Part shown: positions 52,330 to 61,515 of the stretch, piece by piece
Layout: each line of letters opens with the position of its first letter
How positions within the stretch are numbered: the stretch's first letter is position 1
Assembly (NCBI GenBank): GCA_943846595.1
Contig: OX044355.1
Coordinates: forward strand, 372,001 to 436,000
From: an uncultured Polaribacter sp.
Lineage (GTDB): Bacteria; Bacteroidota; Bacteroidia; Flavobacteriales; Flavobacteriaceae
Length of the DNA: 64,000 bases
Direction: 5' to 3'
Position numbers and translations under genes: made by a program
The notes under the pieces: generated by a model
Told to the model about the DNA's origin: nothing
What the model saw: only the letters and a program-made list of their open reading frames with translations
Databases searched by the model: none

Positions 52330-53913
52330 TTAGCGAACTTGAATAGAGGCAGAAAAAATCTTTGGTAATTCGTAGGAAGTTCCTTTTGCATTAGCTTTAA
52401 TCTGACCGATGGTGATTACGGTTCCACTCTTTGCACTATTGATAGCTTTAATAGCTCTTGCGTTCAATTTTGTTCCATTAACTTCAAAACTTCTTCCTGC
52501 AACGATCACTAAGAATTGTTTGGTGTCTATTTTTAAGTCAAAGTCAAAATCAACCATTCCAACAGTAAAAGAACTCCTAATCAAAGCAGCTTTTGACATT
52601 GATCTTGGGGCCTCATTTCCATTTATCAACATGACTGCTGGTGGAATGTCTTTGGTTCGAATCGTTTGTTTATCCCTTACAATAGTCCCATCACTTAGTT
52701 TCGCAGAGATGTTTAAAACTACTTCCTTGCCTTTAGAGCTTGGAATAAGATTGTATTTTCCTGTAGAATTCCTGTCTTTAGTAAAGCTTTCATGTCCACT
52801 TGGTGTAATTCTAATATCTTTATCAGGCACCCCTGGTAAAGCTACCGAAATAGGGTTTGTAATCCCTTTATAAACCACTTTCATTTTATCTGCCGATACA
52901 ATGGCTGCATTGGGTTTGTTAACAACTGAATAGGAAGATTTAAAGGTAATTGGTTTCTCTACTCCGTCCTGAATAAAATAAATAGTTCCTTCTATGTTCT
53001 TTTCTCCAGTCGTTCTGTCTGCCCTTAAGTCAACATTCACGGCACCTTCTGAATAGTTATCATATGCTTTCCCGTTTAAATCTACTCTTGTAGGTTTTAA
53101 AGTAGGATCTTCTTTTCCAAGAACTATGGTTCCTGTAACTTTTTCTCCAGGGAAGAAAACATATTTATCTAATTTTACAATACCATTAAAGTTGCTGAAG
53201 TTATTCCCTTCTGAAGCTGCCCCACCTAACAAATGGTCAAGATAAGTAGCTTCTGTGGTCCTAATATCTGTTTGTATTTGAGTGAAATTTGTTAATGAGG
53301 AAACCATTGGCATTCCTTCGTACCTTGCATTTAACCAATTTTGAGGTGCTTTGCCTTTTCTTTTAACATCATTCGTCTCAAATTTTTCTGCAACGGTTAC
53401 TTTAAATTTATCCGTAGTCCAAGCATCCGAACTATCAGCAGTTATTTTTATTAAATTATCACGATAATTAGTAAGCATCGATAAAAATGCATTTCCTTCA
53501 TCAGAAATTTTTCCATTTTTAAAGAATTTTTGATTTAACCATTCGGGAGAATCCATATACTCGTATTTCTTCTCTGAATTTAGGTTTTCAGCTGAAATAG
53601 AGCTCAACATAGAATCTTTTAATGCTGCTACGTATGCGTATAAAGAATCTGAGGACTGTCGTACTATTTCTGCCTTGTCGTATAGCGGTCTGTATTTGTC
53701 AACTTCTGAACCTGAAATTGCTTTTGTTTTTAAGCTACCATATAGATTGTTTAAATTTTTAGAAGTAAAACTATTATTCGCTTCTAGCTTTTCATTTGTA
53801 TATCCAAAAGCACTCAAAACCTCTTTACTCATATTTAATGCTAACATCGCAATAAACACCAGGTACATCAGGTTTATCATTTTCTGCCTTGCATTCATTT
53901 TTCCTCCTGCCAT
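52330..53913 (-). CDS. gldM: Gliding motility / T9SS protein GldM
   Basis: GldM spans from the inner membrane through the periplasm and with GldL forms the motor that uses the proton gradient to drive type IX secretion and gliding. The 527-residue protein has a cytoplasmic start (MAGGKMNARQK), one membrane helix (about 12-32, MINLMYLVFIAMLALNM), and a long periplasmic part that in known structures is four domains (D1-D4). The VFFPGEKVTGTIVLG segment lies near the domain 2 boundary. Length and context (between gldL and gldN) are standard. Confidence 0.96.
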   Translation of the reverse strand: MAGGKMNARQKMINLMYLVFIAMLALNMSKEVLSAFGYTNEKLEANNSFTSKNLNNLYGSLKTKAISGSEVDKYRPLYDKAEIVRQSSDSLYAYVAALKDSMLSSISAENLNSEKKYEYMDSPEWLNQKFFKNGKISDEGNAFLSMLTNYRDNLIKITADSSDAWTTDKFKVTVAEKFETNDVKRKGKAPQNWLNARYEGMPMVSSLTNFTQIQTDIRTTEATYLDHLLGGAASEGNNFSNFNGIVKLDKYVFFPGEKVTGTIVLGKEDPTLKPTRVDLNGKAYDNYSEGAVNVDLRADRTTGEKNIEGTIYFIQDGVEKPITFKSSYSVVNKPNAAIVSADKMKVVYKGITNPISVALPGVPDKDIRITPSGHESFTKDRNSTGKYNLIPSSKGKEVVLNISAKLSDGTIVRDKQTIRTKDIPPAVMLINGNEAPRSMSKAALIRSSFTVGMVDFDFDLKIDTKQFLVIVAGRSFEVNGTKLNARAIKAINSAKSGTVITIGQIKANAKGTSYELPKIFSASIQVR

Positions 53914-53963
53914 TCTAATTAGTTTTTTTTAAGTTAGTGTTCTTTCTTTAATAGAACTAATTA

Positions 53964-54599
53964 TTATTTGTTTGTCATTGCAGAAAGCATTCCACCATAT
54001 ACTCCGTTTAAAGAAGATAAGTTTTTCGCTAAAGAATCCATTTGTTCTTTTAATTTTTCTGTATTTTCAACAACAGCTTCATTTAATGCTGTTTGTTTGC
54101 CAGCGCTTTCCATTTGCACTTTGTACAATCCGTTTAAAGATTCCATTTGAATGGCAGCCATCGTCATTTGTTCGTTGTATTTGTTCGTTGCAGAAATGGA
54201 TTCTGAGGCAGCAGACAATCCTTCTGCAGCTCCTTGAAAATTTTTCATGCTTGTTCCTAAACTTTCCATTAATTTAGAATCTATGTTTGCTTCTGCCAAC
54301 AATGTATCTAGTTTTTGAGAAAGTAAACCATCCGCTCCTTGCTGCTGTTCTGAAGTACCCTCTTCTCCTGCTAATTCAGGGTATACTTTAGACCAGTCCA
54401 GATCATCTTCAGGAGTATCAAAAGCTGAAATCGCAAAAACAATCGCTTCTACAACCAAACCAATTGTTAACATGACGCCTCCGGTTAAAATACCGTATTC
54501 TAAATGCTGTATTTTAAATAAGGCACCAATAATAACGATTGCTGCTCCCATTCCGTATACGAAATTCATTCCTTTTTTGTAAGCTTTTGACTGTGCCAT
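53964..54599 (-). CDS. gldL: Gliding motility / T9SS motor protein GldL
   Basis: GldL is the cytoplasmic-membrane motor part that works with GldM. The 211-residue protein has two membrane helices (about 13-30 and 37-58) separated by a short loop, KIQHLEYG. Glu51 sits in the second helix (GLVVEAIVFAIS) at a place matching the essential proton-pathway glutamate of GldL in Flavobacterium; Lys8 and Lys9 lie before helix 1. The rest is a cytoplasmic, helical, Gln/Ser-rich tail. It is 25 bases downstream of gldK and 50 bases upstream of gldM. Confidence 0.96.
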   Translation of the reverse strand: MAQSKAYKKGMNFVYGMGAAIVIIGALFKIQHLEYGILTGGVMLTIGLVVEAIVFAISAFDTPEDDLDWSKVYPELAGEEGTSEQQQGADGLLSQKLDTLLAEANIDSKLMESLGTSMKNFQGAAEGLSAASESISATNKYNEQMTMAAIQMESLNGLYKVQMESAGKQTALNEAVVENTEKLKEQMDSLAKNLSSLNGVYGGMLSAMTNK

Positions 54600-54624
54600 A
54601 ATTTTTTTCTATTAGGGGTTTTGT

Positions 54625-55980
54625 TTATTTATTAATATCTCCAATATAATCTTGAACGGTTCTAAAACCGATAAAACTTCTTGCAGTGTCTGCGTATTCG
54701 AAATCTCTTGTTCCAACTTCCAAGAAGTAGGCAACGTCTTTCCAAGATCCTCCACGTACTATTTTTCTTTTATTTTTTCGATCTTCTACATTTGGGTTCA
54801 TGGTAGAACTTAAATAATAGGAAGCACCATTGTATGCAGTACTTGTCCACTCTGAAACATTACCAGCCATATTATACAAACCATAATCGTTTGCATTGTA
54901 GGATTTTGCTTCTACTGTATACAAAGCACCATCTACGGCATAATCACCTCTCACGGGCTTAAAGTTTGCTAAGAAACAACCTCGATCACTTGTCGTGCCT
55001 CCAGTTCCCCAAGGATAGGTTGCAAACTGAAGTCCACCACGAGCGGCATACTCCCATTCTGCTTCTGTAGGCAATCTAAAGACTGGAACTGCTGCAGCGT
55101 TTTTCTTTCCGCGTAAATAATCATTTTTCTTTTTTGTTCTCCAATGACAAAAAGCTTTTGCTTGATCCCATTTAACCCCTACCACTGGATAATCTCCATA
55201 AGCTTGGTGGCGAAAATAATCTTGGTGCATTGGATCGTTGTAGGAATAATTAAAATCTTTGATCCAAACAGTAGTGTCTGGGTAAATTGGCAAAGGTTCT
55301 ACTTTAATCTTGTAGTCTTTCCTATTAGCTCCTTTTCTTGCAGCTTTTTGAAGATCAAATTCTGAATAATAATATTTGATGTATTCTGTTTTAAAAGTTC
55401 GAATTCCGGCTACCGCATCCTCTTGTTCAATGTATAATGAATCAATGGCTTCAACATAATAATTATCTGGAGATTCTTTCAATGCAAATAAGTCAACGTC
55501 CCAGTTTAAAGGTCTTAAGTTTTCTCTTGTTACTTTATTTTCTTGAAATTTCTGATAAGCAGTTCTTGCAGTATCAGAATCTGCATATGCAAAGGCTTCT
55601 ATTCCTGTTGAAGTTGCGGGTGCTCCAGTTGCGGTTTGACCAATCAGACTTTTATCTTCTGCAGCTTTTGCCAACAAAGTTCTAGTAATTGAATCTCGAA
55701 CCCAAAAAACAAATTCTTTGTATTCATTGTTAGTAATTTCAGTTTCATCCATATAGTAAGGCCTTACCGTCACCGTTTTGGTCGGTGTATTAAGGGTTCC
55801 TATAATATCTTCATCTTGTTTACCCATGGTAAAAGATCCTCCTGGAATTAGAGCCATCCCATACGGCTTCTCTGAAAACCATTTCTTTTTGGCTTTTATA
55901 CCTACCAATTCGCCTCTATCGTTAGAGCCACAACTGTAAAAAACCGTTATTAAGAGTGCAAATATTGCTGCTTTCTTCAT
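54625..55980 (-). CDS. gldK: Gliding motility / T9SS lipoprotein GldK
   Basis: GldK is an outer-membrane lipoprotein that forms the periplasmic ring with GldN. Start chosen at 55980 (MKKAAIFALLITVFYSC), which puts a lipobox cysteine at 17; the longer frame to 56052 adds 24 unlikely residues. The body has the formylglycine-generating-enzyme (FGE/sulfatase-modifying) fold: PGGSFTMGKQ, VGVKWDQAKAFCHW, RLPTEAEWEYAARGG, GNVSEWTSTAYN and RKIVRGGSWKD. The fold is used structurally here. It is the first gene of gldKLMN; no clear -7 box was found in the 100 bases upstream. Confidence 0.96.
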   Translation of the reverse strand: MKKAAIFALLITVFYSCGSNDRGELVGIKAKKKWFSEKPYGMALIPGGSFTMGKQDEDIIGTLNTPTKTVTVRPYYMDETEITNNEYKEFVFWVRDSITRTLLAKAAEDKSLIGQTATGAPATSTGIEAFAYADSDTARTAYQKFQENKVTRENLRPLNWDVDLFALKESPDNYYVEAIDSLYIEQEDAVAGIRTFKTEYIKYYYSEFDLQKAARKGANRKDYKIKVEPLPIYPDTTVWIKDFNYSYNDPMHQDYFRHQAYGDYPVVGVKWDQAKAFCHWRTKKKNDYLRGKKNAAAVPVFRLPTEAEWEYAARGGLQFATYPWGTGGTTSDRGCFLANFKPVRGDYAVDGALYTVEAKSYNANDYGLYNMAGNVSEWTSTAYNGASYYLSSTMNPNVEDRKNKRKIVRGGSWKDVAYFLEVGTRDFEYADTARSFIGFRTVQDYIGDINK

Positions 55981-56081
55981 ATTATCTGATATCTTATCTA
56001 AAAAGTTCGTAAACTTATTATTATTTTTGTTAAAAACCAATTCTAACAGCATCTTTTAATCGAATCTTTTTTCACTGTAAA

Positions 56082-57242
56082 TTAAACCAATTTTCGCATT
56101 GCTTTGTACCACTTATCTGGAATAATTTCCTTCGTTGCGGCTATATAATCTTGATATGTACATGGTATTAACGCATGTCTTTTGTATTTATTATCGGATA
56201 TAATATTAATTTCAATCCACCATCTTCCCGTTTTGTGACTTTTATAAAAGGTTAAAGGATCATCATCCGTTATTAAAACAGTAAATTTCTGATAATCATC
56301 CTTCTGTGTAAAAGGGTAATCTTTCACCCTAGAATTAACCCCTTCAATAAAATACCAGATCATTTGCGCAATTAAATGTGCCGTTTGATTGTGATTGTCA
56401 TATTTCGAATTGTATTCGTAAATTCCAAATGAGGAAACTTTATCACTGATACCTGCATACCTTGAAATAGCACATATTTCATCTCCATAAAAACCATTTG
56501 GAGAAGCATTGTTATTGGCAGGCGCCTCACTTTGTCGCACCGCACCAATATCAATAGAAACAATATCTGCATCGCGAAACGCAGGTTCGATGTTTTCTAA
56601 ATTCTTCGCTTCACCCAATCGATAAGCATCAAAAAAGAAGGCATCTAATAATTTTATCTCCTCTTGGGCATTAAAAAATGTTTGATACCCAACATTGCAA
56701 TAGTTAAATAAATTATTCGGTTGTTGCATAATAATTTTACTAAGATACGACTGTGAAGTTAATTCGTCTTCCAAATCGCCCAAATCAAACCTACTATCAA
56801 CGGCCGTAATATTTACTGTTTGTTCCAAAGCATCATAGGCTCTGTAATTGATGTAGGTAATGTCTTGACCCCCACCAATAATGACAGGAATAATATTTTT
56901 CTTTAGTAAGAAAGTAATAATTTCTGAAACCGCAAAATAAGTATCCGAAACCGAATTCCCTTTGCATATATTTCCCAAATCAACAATGTTGGTCTGCCAA
57001 TCTCCAGGGAATAACTCGTATAATTTTGTTCGAATACAATCTAGATTTTCACCACAACCAAAATTATCTTGTGAATTTCGATCTTCTTGCACCCCAAAAA
57101 TCGCTATTTGAACATTTTCTAAATCAGGAAAACCTTCTTTTTCAGAATAGATTGTAATTTTTTTTCCCAAGGACAAAACGGGCTGCAACATAAGATGTGC
57201 TACAACCGATTCTTTTACAGGGGTTAAAAAGTCTAGGTTCAT
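56082..57242 (-). CDS. Arginase/formimidoylglutamase-fold protein with degraded metal site
   Basis: A 386-residue protein of the ureohydrolase (arginase) fold, usually named formimidoylglutamase in flavobacteria. The three metal motifs can be aligned but are altered: GGGHE is GGGQD (123-127, His to Gln126), DAHFD is DSRFD (149-153, His to Arg151), and SxDxDxxDP is SIDIGAVRQ (229-237, two Asp to Gly233 and Arg236). Asp149, Asp153 and Asp231 remain. A dinuclear manganese centre is therefore unlikely, and the protein may be a non-enzymatic descendant. It lies between topA and gldK in the same orientation as the gld operon; with 101 bases to gldK it may be cotranscribed or linked to the machine. 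Confidence 0.83.
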   Translation of the reverse strand: MNLDFLTPVKESVVAHLMLQPVLSLGKKITIYSEKEGFPDLENVQIAIFGVQEDRNSQDNFGCGENLDCIRTKLYELFPGDWQTNIVDLGNICKGNSVSDTYFAVSEIITFLLKKNIIPVIIGGGQDITYINYRAYDALEQTVNITAVDSRFDLGDLEDELTSQSYLSKIIMQQPNNLFNYCNVGYQTFFNAQEEIKLLDAFFFDAYRLGEAKNLENIEPAFRDADIVSIDIGAVRQSEAPANNNASPNGFYGDEICAISRYAGISDKVSSFGIYEYNSKYDNHNQTAHLIAQMIWYFIEGVNSRVKDYPFTQKDDYQKFTVLITDDDPLTFYKSHKTGRWWIEINIISDNKYKRHALIPCTYQDYIAATKEIIPDKWYKAMRKLV

Positions 57243-57280
57243 TAATTTTTTTAAGTAGACGTATGCAAGATACTAACTAA

Positions 57281-59794
57281 TTATTTCTTTTTTACTGTTT
57301 TCTTAGCAGTGGTTTTCTTTGCCGTAGCTTTCTTTTTTCCCGCTTTCTTTTTTGGCGTTTTTGCAGCGATCATTTTGACAGCTTCCTCTTTGGTCAGCTT
57401 TTCAATATCGGTCGATTTTGGGAGTTCGATCTTAATTTTTCCTTTTAAAACATGAAACCTTCCCCATCTTGCCTTTTCTACACGAATCGCAACATCTTCC
57501 CAATTATGAATTACTTTGTCGATTTCTTTTTGCTTTTTCACTTCAATAAGCTCTACAATTTCATCATATGTAAGTGTGTCAAAATCATATTTTTTACTCA
57601 CATTGATAAAAATTGAATTCCATTTGATGAAAGGTCCAAAACGGCCAACGCCTTTTTGAACGGGCAATTCTTCATAAAAAGCTACAGGTGCATCTGCTTT
57701 TTGTTTGGCAACAATTAACGTTTCCGCCCTTGACAAATCAACCTCCATTGGGTTTTCACCCTTCTCTAAAGAAACAAATAGGCTTCCAAAACGAATGTAA
57801 GGTCCAAAACGCCCATTGGAAACAATGACCTCTTCTCCCTGGAAAACTCCCAATGTTTTCGGTAATAAAAACAGCTCCAAAGCCTCGTCTAAAGTAATTG
57901 TTCCTAAGTTTTGTGTTGGATTTAAACTTGCAAACAATTTCTCTTCATCTTCTGGCGCACCAATCTGAGCAATTGGTCCAAATTTCCCCAAACGAACTAA
58001 AACCGTTTTTCCAGAAACTGGATGTTTTCCTAAAATACGTTCGCCACTTTCTCTTTCTGCATTTTCTTTTACATCTTCTACGGTTTCGTGAAAGGCACCA
58101 TAGAAACCTTTTATCATTTCGGTCCAATTGGCATCCCCTTCTGAAATATCATCAAAAGAAGACTCTACTTTAGCAGTAAAACCAAAATCTAAAATATTAG
58201 AGAAATTAGCCACTAAAAAATCATTGACAATATTTCCAATATCTGTTGGAATTAATTTGTTTTTATCTGACCCCGTTTTTTCTGTTAGTATTCGATTTTT
58301 AACAGCTCCATCAGCTAAAATCAATTGCTCATAACTTCGTTCCAAACCTTCATTTTGCCCCTTTTCTATATAGCCTCTTCTTTGGACTGTAGAAATCGTT
58401 GGCGCATAAGTTGACGGACGGCCAATTCCCAATTCTTCCAATTGTTTTACCAAAGAAGCTTCTGTAAATCGGTATGGAGGACTCGTAAAGCGCTGTGTTG
58501 CATTGATGAAATTGTATGCTAATTGCTCTTTCACTTTTAAATTGGGCAACATGCCTGCTTGCTCTTCCTCTTCGTTATCGTTCCCTTCCAAATATACTTT
58601 TAAAAACCCTTCAAACTTGATCATTTCTCCATTTGCAGTGAAGATTTTTTCATTTTCTGAGTTTTCAATTTTTACATTGGTTCGCTCCAATTGTGCATCA
58701 CTCATTTGGGATGCCAATGTTCGTTTCCATATTAGATCATACAATCTGGTTTGATCGTATTCAGTAGCTATCGTATGCATTTTCATATTGGTAGGACGAA
58801 TGGCTTCATGGGCTTCTTGAGCGCCTTTCGCTTTCGACTTAAAAACACGCTGTTTGCTGTATTCCTTTCCGTAATAATTGGTAATTTCTTCCTCAGCAGC
58901 ATCCCTTGCATCCACAGACAAATTCACACTGTCTGTTCTCATGTAGGTAATGAGACCTGCTTCATACAACCGCTGCGCAACCTGCATTGTTTTGGCCACT
59001 GGGTATCCTAACTTTCGGGAGGCTTCTTGTTGTAATGTTGACGTTGTAAAGGGCGCTGCTGGCGATTTCTTTGCTGGTTTTTTTGTCAATTCAGCAATCG
59101 AAAAATCAGCATTTGAACAGGACTTTAAAAAATCTGCTGCTGCTGTTTTAGAATCAAAATTCTTTGGAATGGTTGCTTTAAATTTCTTTCCCTCCAAATT
59201 CGAAAATTCTGCGACAACCTTATAATGTGTTTCAGCAGTAAACTCCTGAATACTTCTTTCTCTTTCTACAATTAGACGAACCGCTACAGATTGAACCCTT
59301 CCTGCAGACAAACCTCCTTTTACTTTACGCCACAAAACTGGTGATAACTCATACCCAACCAAACGATCTAAAACACGACGTGCTTGTTGTGCATTCACCA
59401 TGTGATAATCAATATCTCTTGGGTGTTCAACTGCTTTTAAAATAGCCTTTTTGGTGATTTCGTGAAAAACAATACGTTTTGTACGTTCTTCCTTCAACTC
59501 CAATTGTTCTTTTAAATGCCATGCAATTGCCTCTCCCTCTCGATCCTCATCACTTGCCAACCAAACCATATCAGCTTTCTTTGCTAAAGATTTTAGTTTT
59601 TTTACAACCGCTTTTTTATCGTCTGATACAATGTACTTTGGACTAAAATCTCCGTCAACATCAATCCCCAATTCTTTCGAAGGTAAATCTGCAATATGAC
59701 CATAACTAGACTCAACTTGAAAATCTTTACCAAGAAACTTCTCGATCGTTTTTGCCTTTGCGGGTGACTCTACAATTACTAAATTCTTTGCCAT
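57281..59794 (-). CDS. topA: DNA topoisomerase I
   Basis: Type IA topoisomerase that relaxes negative supercoils. The 837-residue protein opens with the TOPRIM domain (LVIVESPAKAKTIEKFLG, then SDEDREGEAIAWHL), carries the active tyrosine in LITYMRTDSVNLS near residue 285, and has the SLVKQLEELGIGRPSTYAPT block. The C-terminal part has no Cys4 zinc fingers; instead it has several GRFGPYI/KFGPI-type repeats and a lysine-rich tail of about 25 residues (KKKAGKKKATAKKTTAKK). This tail is expected to bind DNA. A TACTTTTG -7 box lies at 59848-59855, with TTG 25 bases further on. Confidence 0.97.
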   Translation of the reverse strand: MAKNLVIVESPAKAKTIEKFLGKDFQVESSYGHIADLPSKELGIDVDGDFSPKYIVSDDKKAVVKKLKSLAKKADMVWLASDEDREGEAIAWHLKEQLELKEERTKRIVFHEITKKAILKAVEHPRDIDYHMVNAQQARRVLDRLVGYELSPVLWRKVKGGLSAGRVQSVAVRLIVERERSIQEFTAETHYKVVAEFSNLEGKKFKATIPKNFDSKTAAADFLKSCSNADFSIAELTKKPAKKSPAAPFTTSTLQQEASRKLGYPVAKTMQVAQRLYEAGLITYMRTDSVNLSVDARDAAEEEITNYYGKEYSKQRVFKSKAKGAQEAHEAIRPTNMKMHTIATEYDQTRLYDLIWKRTLASQMSDAQLERTNVKIENSENEKIFTANGEMIKFEGFLKVYLEGNDNEEEEQAGMLPNLKVKEQLAYNFINATQRFTSPPYRFTEASLVKQLEELGIGRPSTYAPTISTVQRRGYIEKGQNEGLERSYEQLILADGAVKNRILTEKTGSDKNKLIPTDIGNIVNDFLVANFSNILDFGFTAKVESSFDDISEGDANWTEMIKGFYGAFHETVEDVKENAERESGERILGKHPVSGKTVLVRLGKFGPIAQIGAPEDEEKLFASLNPTQNLGTITLDEALELFLLPKTLGVFQGEEVIVSNGRFGPYIRFGSLFVSLEKGENPMEVDLSRAETLIVAKQKADAPVAFYEELPVQKGVGRFGPFIKWNSIFINVSKKYDFDTLTYDEIVELIEVKKQKEIDKVIHNWEDVAIRVEKARWGRFHVLKGKIKIELPKSTDIEKLTKEEAVKMIAAKTPKKKAGKKKATAKKTTAKKTVKKK

Positions 59795-59847
59795 GTATCT
59801 TTTTTTTGTCGTAATTATCGCAATCGTAATTGCGTGATTTAAGACTG

Positions 59848-59883
59848 CAAAAGTATGTAGTTTTTTTTTATAAATTATTTCAA
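59848..59883 (-). promoter_or_regulatory. Putative promoter for topA
   Basis: Minus-strand TTG (59881-59883), 25-base spacer, TACTTTTG (59848-59855). The spacing is slightly long. The 5' leader of about 45 bases contains a small CGCAAT/ATTGCG stem at 59819-59834. Confidence 0.5.
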
Positions 59884-59936
59884 GTGCTGTTTTTACTTCA
59901 TTTTTAACACAAAATCAATTGTATTTTTCTGCCAAT

Positions 59937-59970
59937 TTGTCATAAATTTTAGTTTTTGGTTGTATCTTTG
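59937..59970 (+). promoter_or_regulatory. Promoter for miaB and the following genes
   Basis: TTG (59937-59939), 23-base spacer, TATCTTTG (59963-59970). The miaB start is 26 bases downstream. It is divergent from the topA promoter. Confidence 0.65.
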
Positions 59971-59996
59971 CTCACCATTCAAATGAAAATTGACAC

Positions 59997-61451
59997 ATGG
60001 AGCAAGTAGAGAAAACCATTGATGAAAGAATACAAGGGAAAGCCCTTGTTACCGAAAATAAAGAAGAAAACACTAAAAAACTATTCATTGAAAGTTATGG
60101 CTGTCAAATGAATATGAATGATAGTGAAATTGTTGCAGCAATCTTAGACAAAGAAGGTTACAACACCACACAAATTTTAGAAGAAGCAGATTTAGTACTT
60201 GTAAATACCTGTTCTATCAGAGAAAAAGCAGAAACGACAGTTCGCAAAAGATTACAGAAATACAATGCTGTAAAGCAAGTCAATAAAAAAATGAAAGTTG
60301 GCGTTTTAGGCTGTATGGCAGAACGACTTAAAGAAAAATTTTTAGAAGAAGAAAAAATTGTTGATTTGGTGGTGGGCCCAGATGCCTATAGAGACATTCC
60401 AAATTTACTGCAAGAAGTCGAATCTGGCAGAGATGCTGTAAACGTAATCCTCTCTAAAGATGAAACATACGGAGATGTTTCTCCAGTTCGTTTGAATTCA
60501 AACGGAGTTACCGCCTTTGTTTCCATCACACGAGGATGCGATAATATGTGTACCTTTTGTGTGGTTCCTTTTACAAGAGGGAGAGAAAGAAGTAGAGATC
60601 CAAAAAGTATTTTAGAAGAAGTGCAATCGATGGTCGATAAAAACTACAAAGAGATCACCCTTTTGGGTCAGAATGTCGATAGCTTTTTATGGTTTGGTGG
60701 TGGGTTGAAAAAAGATTTTAAAAAAGCATCAGAAATGGCACAAGCAACTGCCGTTGGTTTTGCAGAGCTGTTAGACATGTGTGCAACAAAGTTTCCAAAA
60801 ACACGTTTTCGATTTTCAACATCAAACCCTCAAGACATGAGTTTGGATGTGATTCATGTCATGGCAAAACACAAAAACATTTGCAAATACCTTCATTTGC
60901 CAGTACAAAGTGGTAGCAATGCCGTGTTAAAAGCAATGAACAGACAACATACTCGTGAGGAATACATGGAATTGGTGGACAGTATTTTTAAAATTGTACC
61001 AGAAATGTCTTTGTCACAAGATATGATTGTTGGTTTTTGTGGAGAAACTGAAGAAGATCATCAAGACACCTTAGCGTTAATGAAATATGTAAAATATGAC
61101 TTTGGTTTTATGTTTTCATACTCCGAAAGACCTGGAACGCTGGCGGGAAATAAAATGGAAGATGACGTTCCCTTTGCCGTTAAAAAAAGAAGATTACAAG
61201 AAATCATAGATTTACAACAAGAACATTCACTCTACAGAACAAAACAACATTTAGGAAAAACAGAAGAATTCTTAATTGAGGGCACTTCTAAGAAAAATCC
61301 GAATGAGTGGAAAGGACGAAATACACAAAATACTGTTGCCGTTTTTGATAAAGGCAATTATAAATTAGGGGATTTTGTGATGGTAAAAGTAGAAGATTGC
61401 ACCTCAGCAACCTTAAAAGGAACTGTGGTTGGATATTCTGATAATAATTAA
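59997..61451 (+). CDS. miaB: tRNA-2-methylthio-N6-dimethylallyladenosine synthase
   Basis: MiaB adds a methylthio group to i6A37 of tRNAs. The 484-residue protein has the N-terminal MTTase domain with its three cluster cysteines (YGCQMNMND, VNTCSIREKA, VGVLGCMAERL), the radical-SAM motif RGCDNMCTFCVVPFTRG, and a C-terminal TRAM domain (about 420-480). About 30 extra residues at the N terminus precede the usual start. All ligands are present. It heads a plus-strand run with the sigma-54 activator, lptE, a TPR-like gene and secG. Confidence 0.97.
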   Translation: MEQVEKTIDERIQGKALVTENKEENTKKLFIESYGCQMNMNDSEIVAAILDKEGYNTTQILEEADLVLVNTCSIREKAETTVRKRLQKYNAVKQVNKKMKVGVLGCMAERLKEKFLEEEKIVDLVVGPDAYRDIPNLLQEVESGRDAVNVILSKDETYGDVSPVRLNSNGVTAFVSITRGCDNMCTFCVVPFTRGRERSRDPKSILEEVQSMVDKNYKEITLLGQNVDSFLWFGGGLKKDFKKASEMAQATAVGFAELLDMCATKFPKTRFRFSTSNPQDMSLDVIHVMAKHKNICKYLHLPVQSGSNAVLKAMNRQHTREEYMELVDSIFKIVPEMSLSQDMIVGFCGETEEDHQDTLALMKYVKYDFGFMFSYSERPGTLAGNKMEDDVPFAVKKRRLQEIIDLQQEHSLYRTKQHLGKTEEFLIEGTSKKNPNEWKGRNTQNTVAVFDKGNYKLGDFVMVKVEDCTSATLKGTVVGYSDNN

Positions 61452-61515
61452 AAAGAGGCCTCAAGTTACAAGTTGAAAATATCACTTTTCAACTCCAAAC
61501 ATTTAAACGATTACA

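Noticed and set aside
55981..56052. Upstream start extending GldK by 24 residues
   Set aside because: The internal ATG gives a proper lipoprotein signal with a lipobox cysteine at 17; the extension is Asn/Lys-rich and would destroy it.
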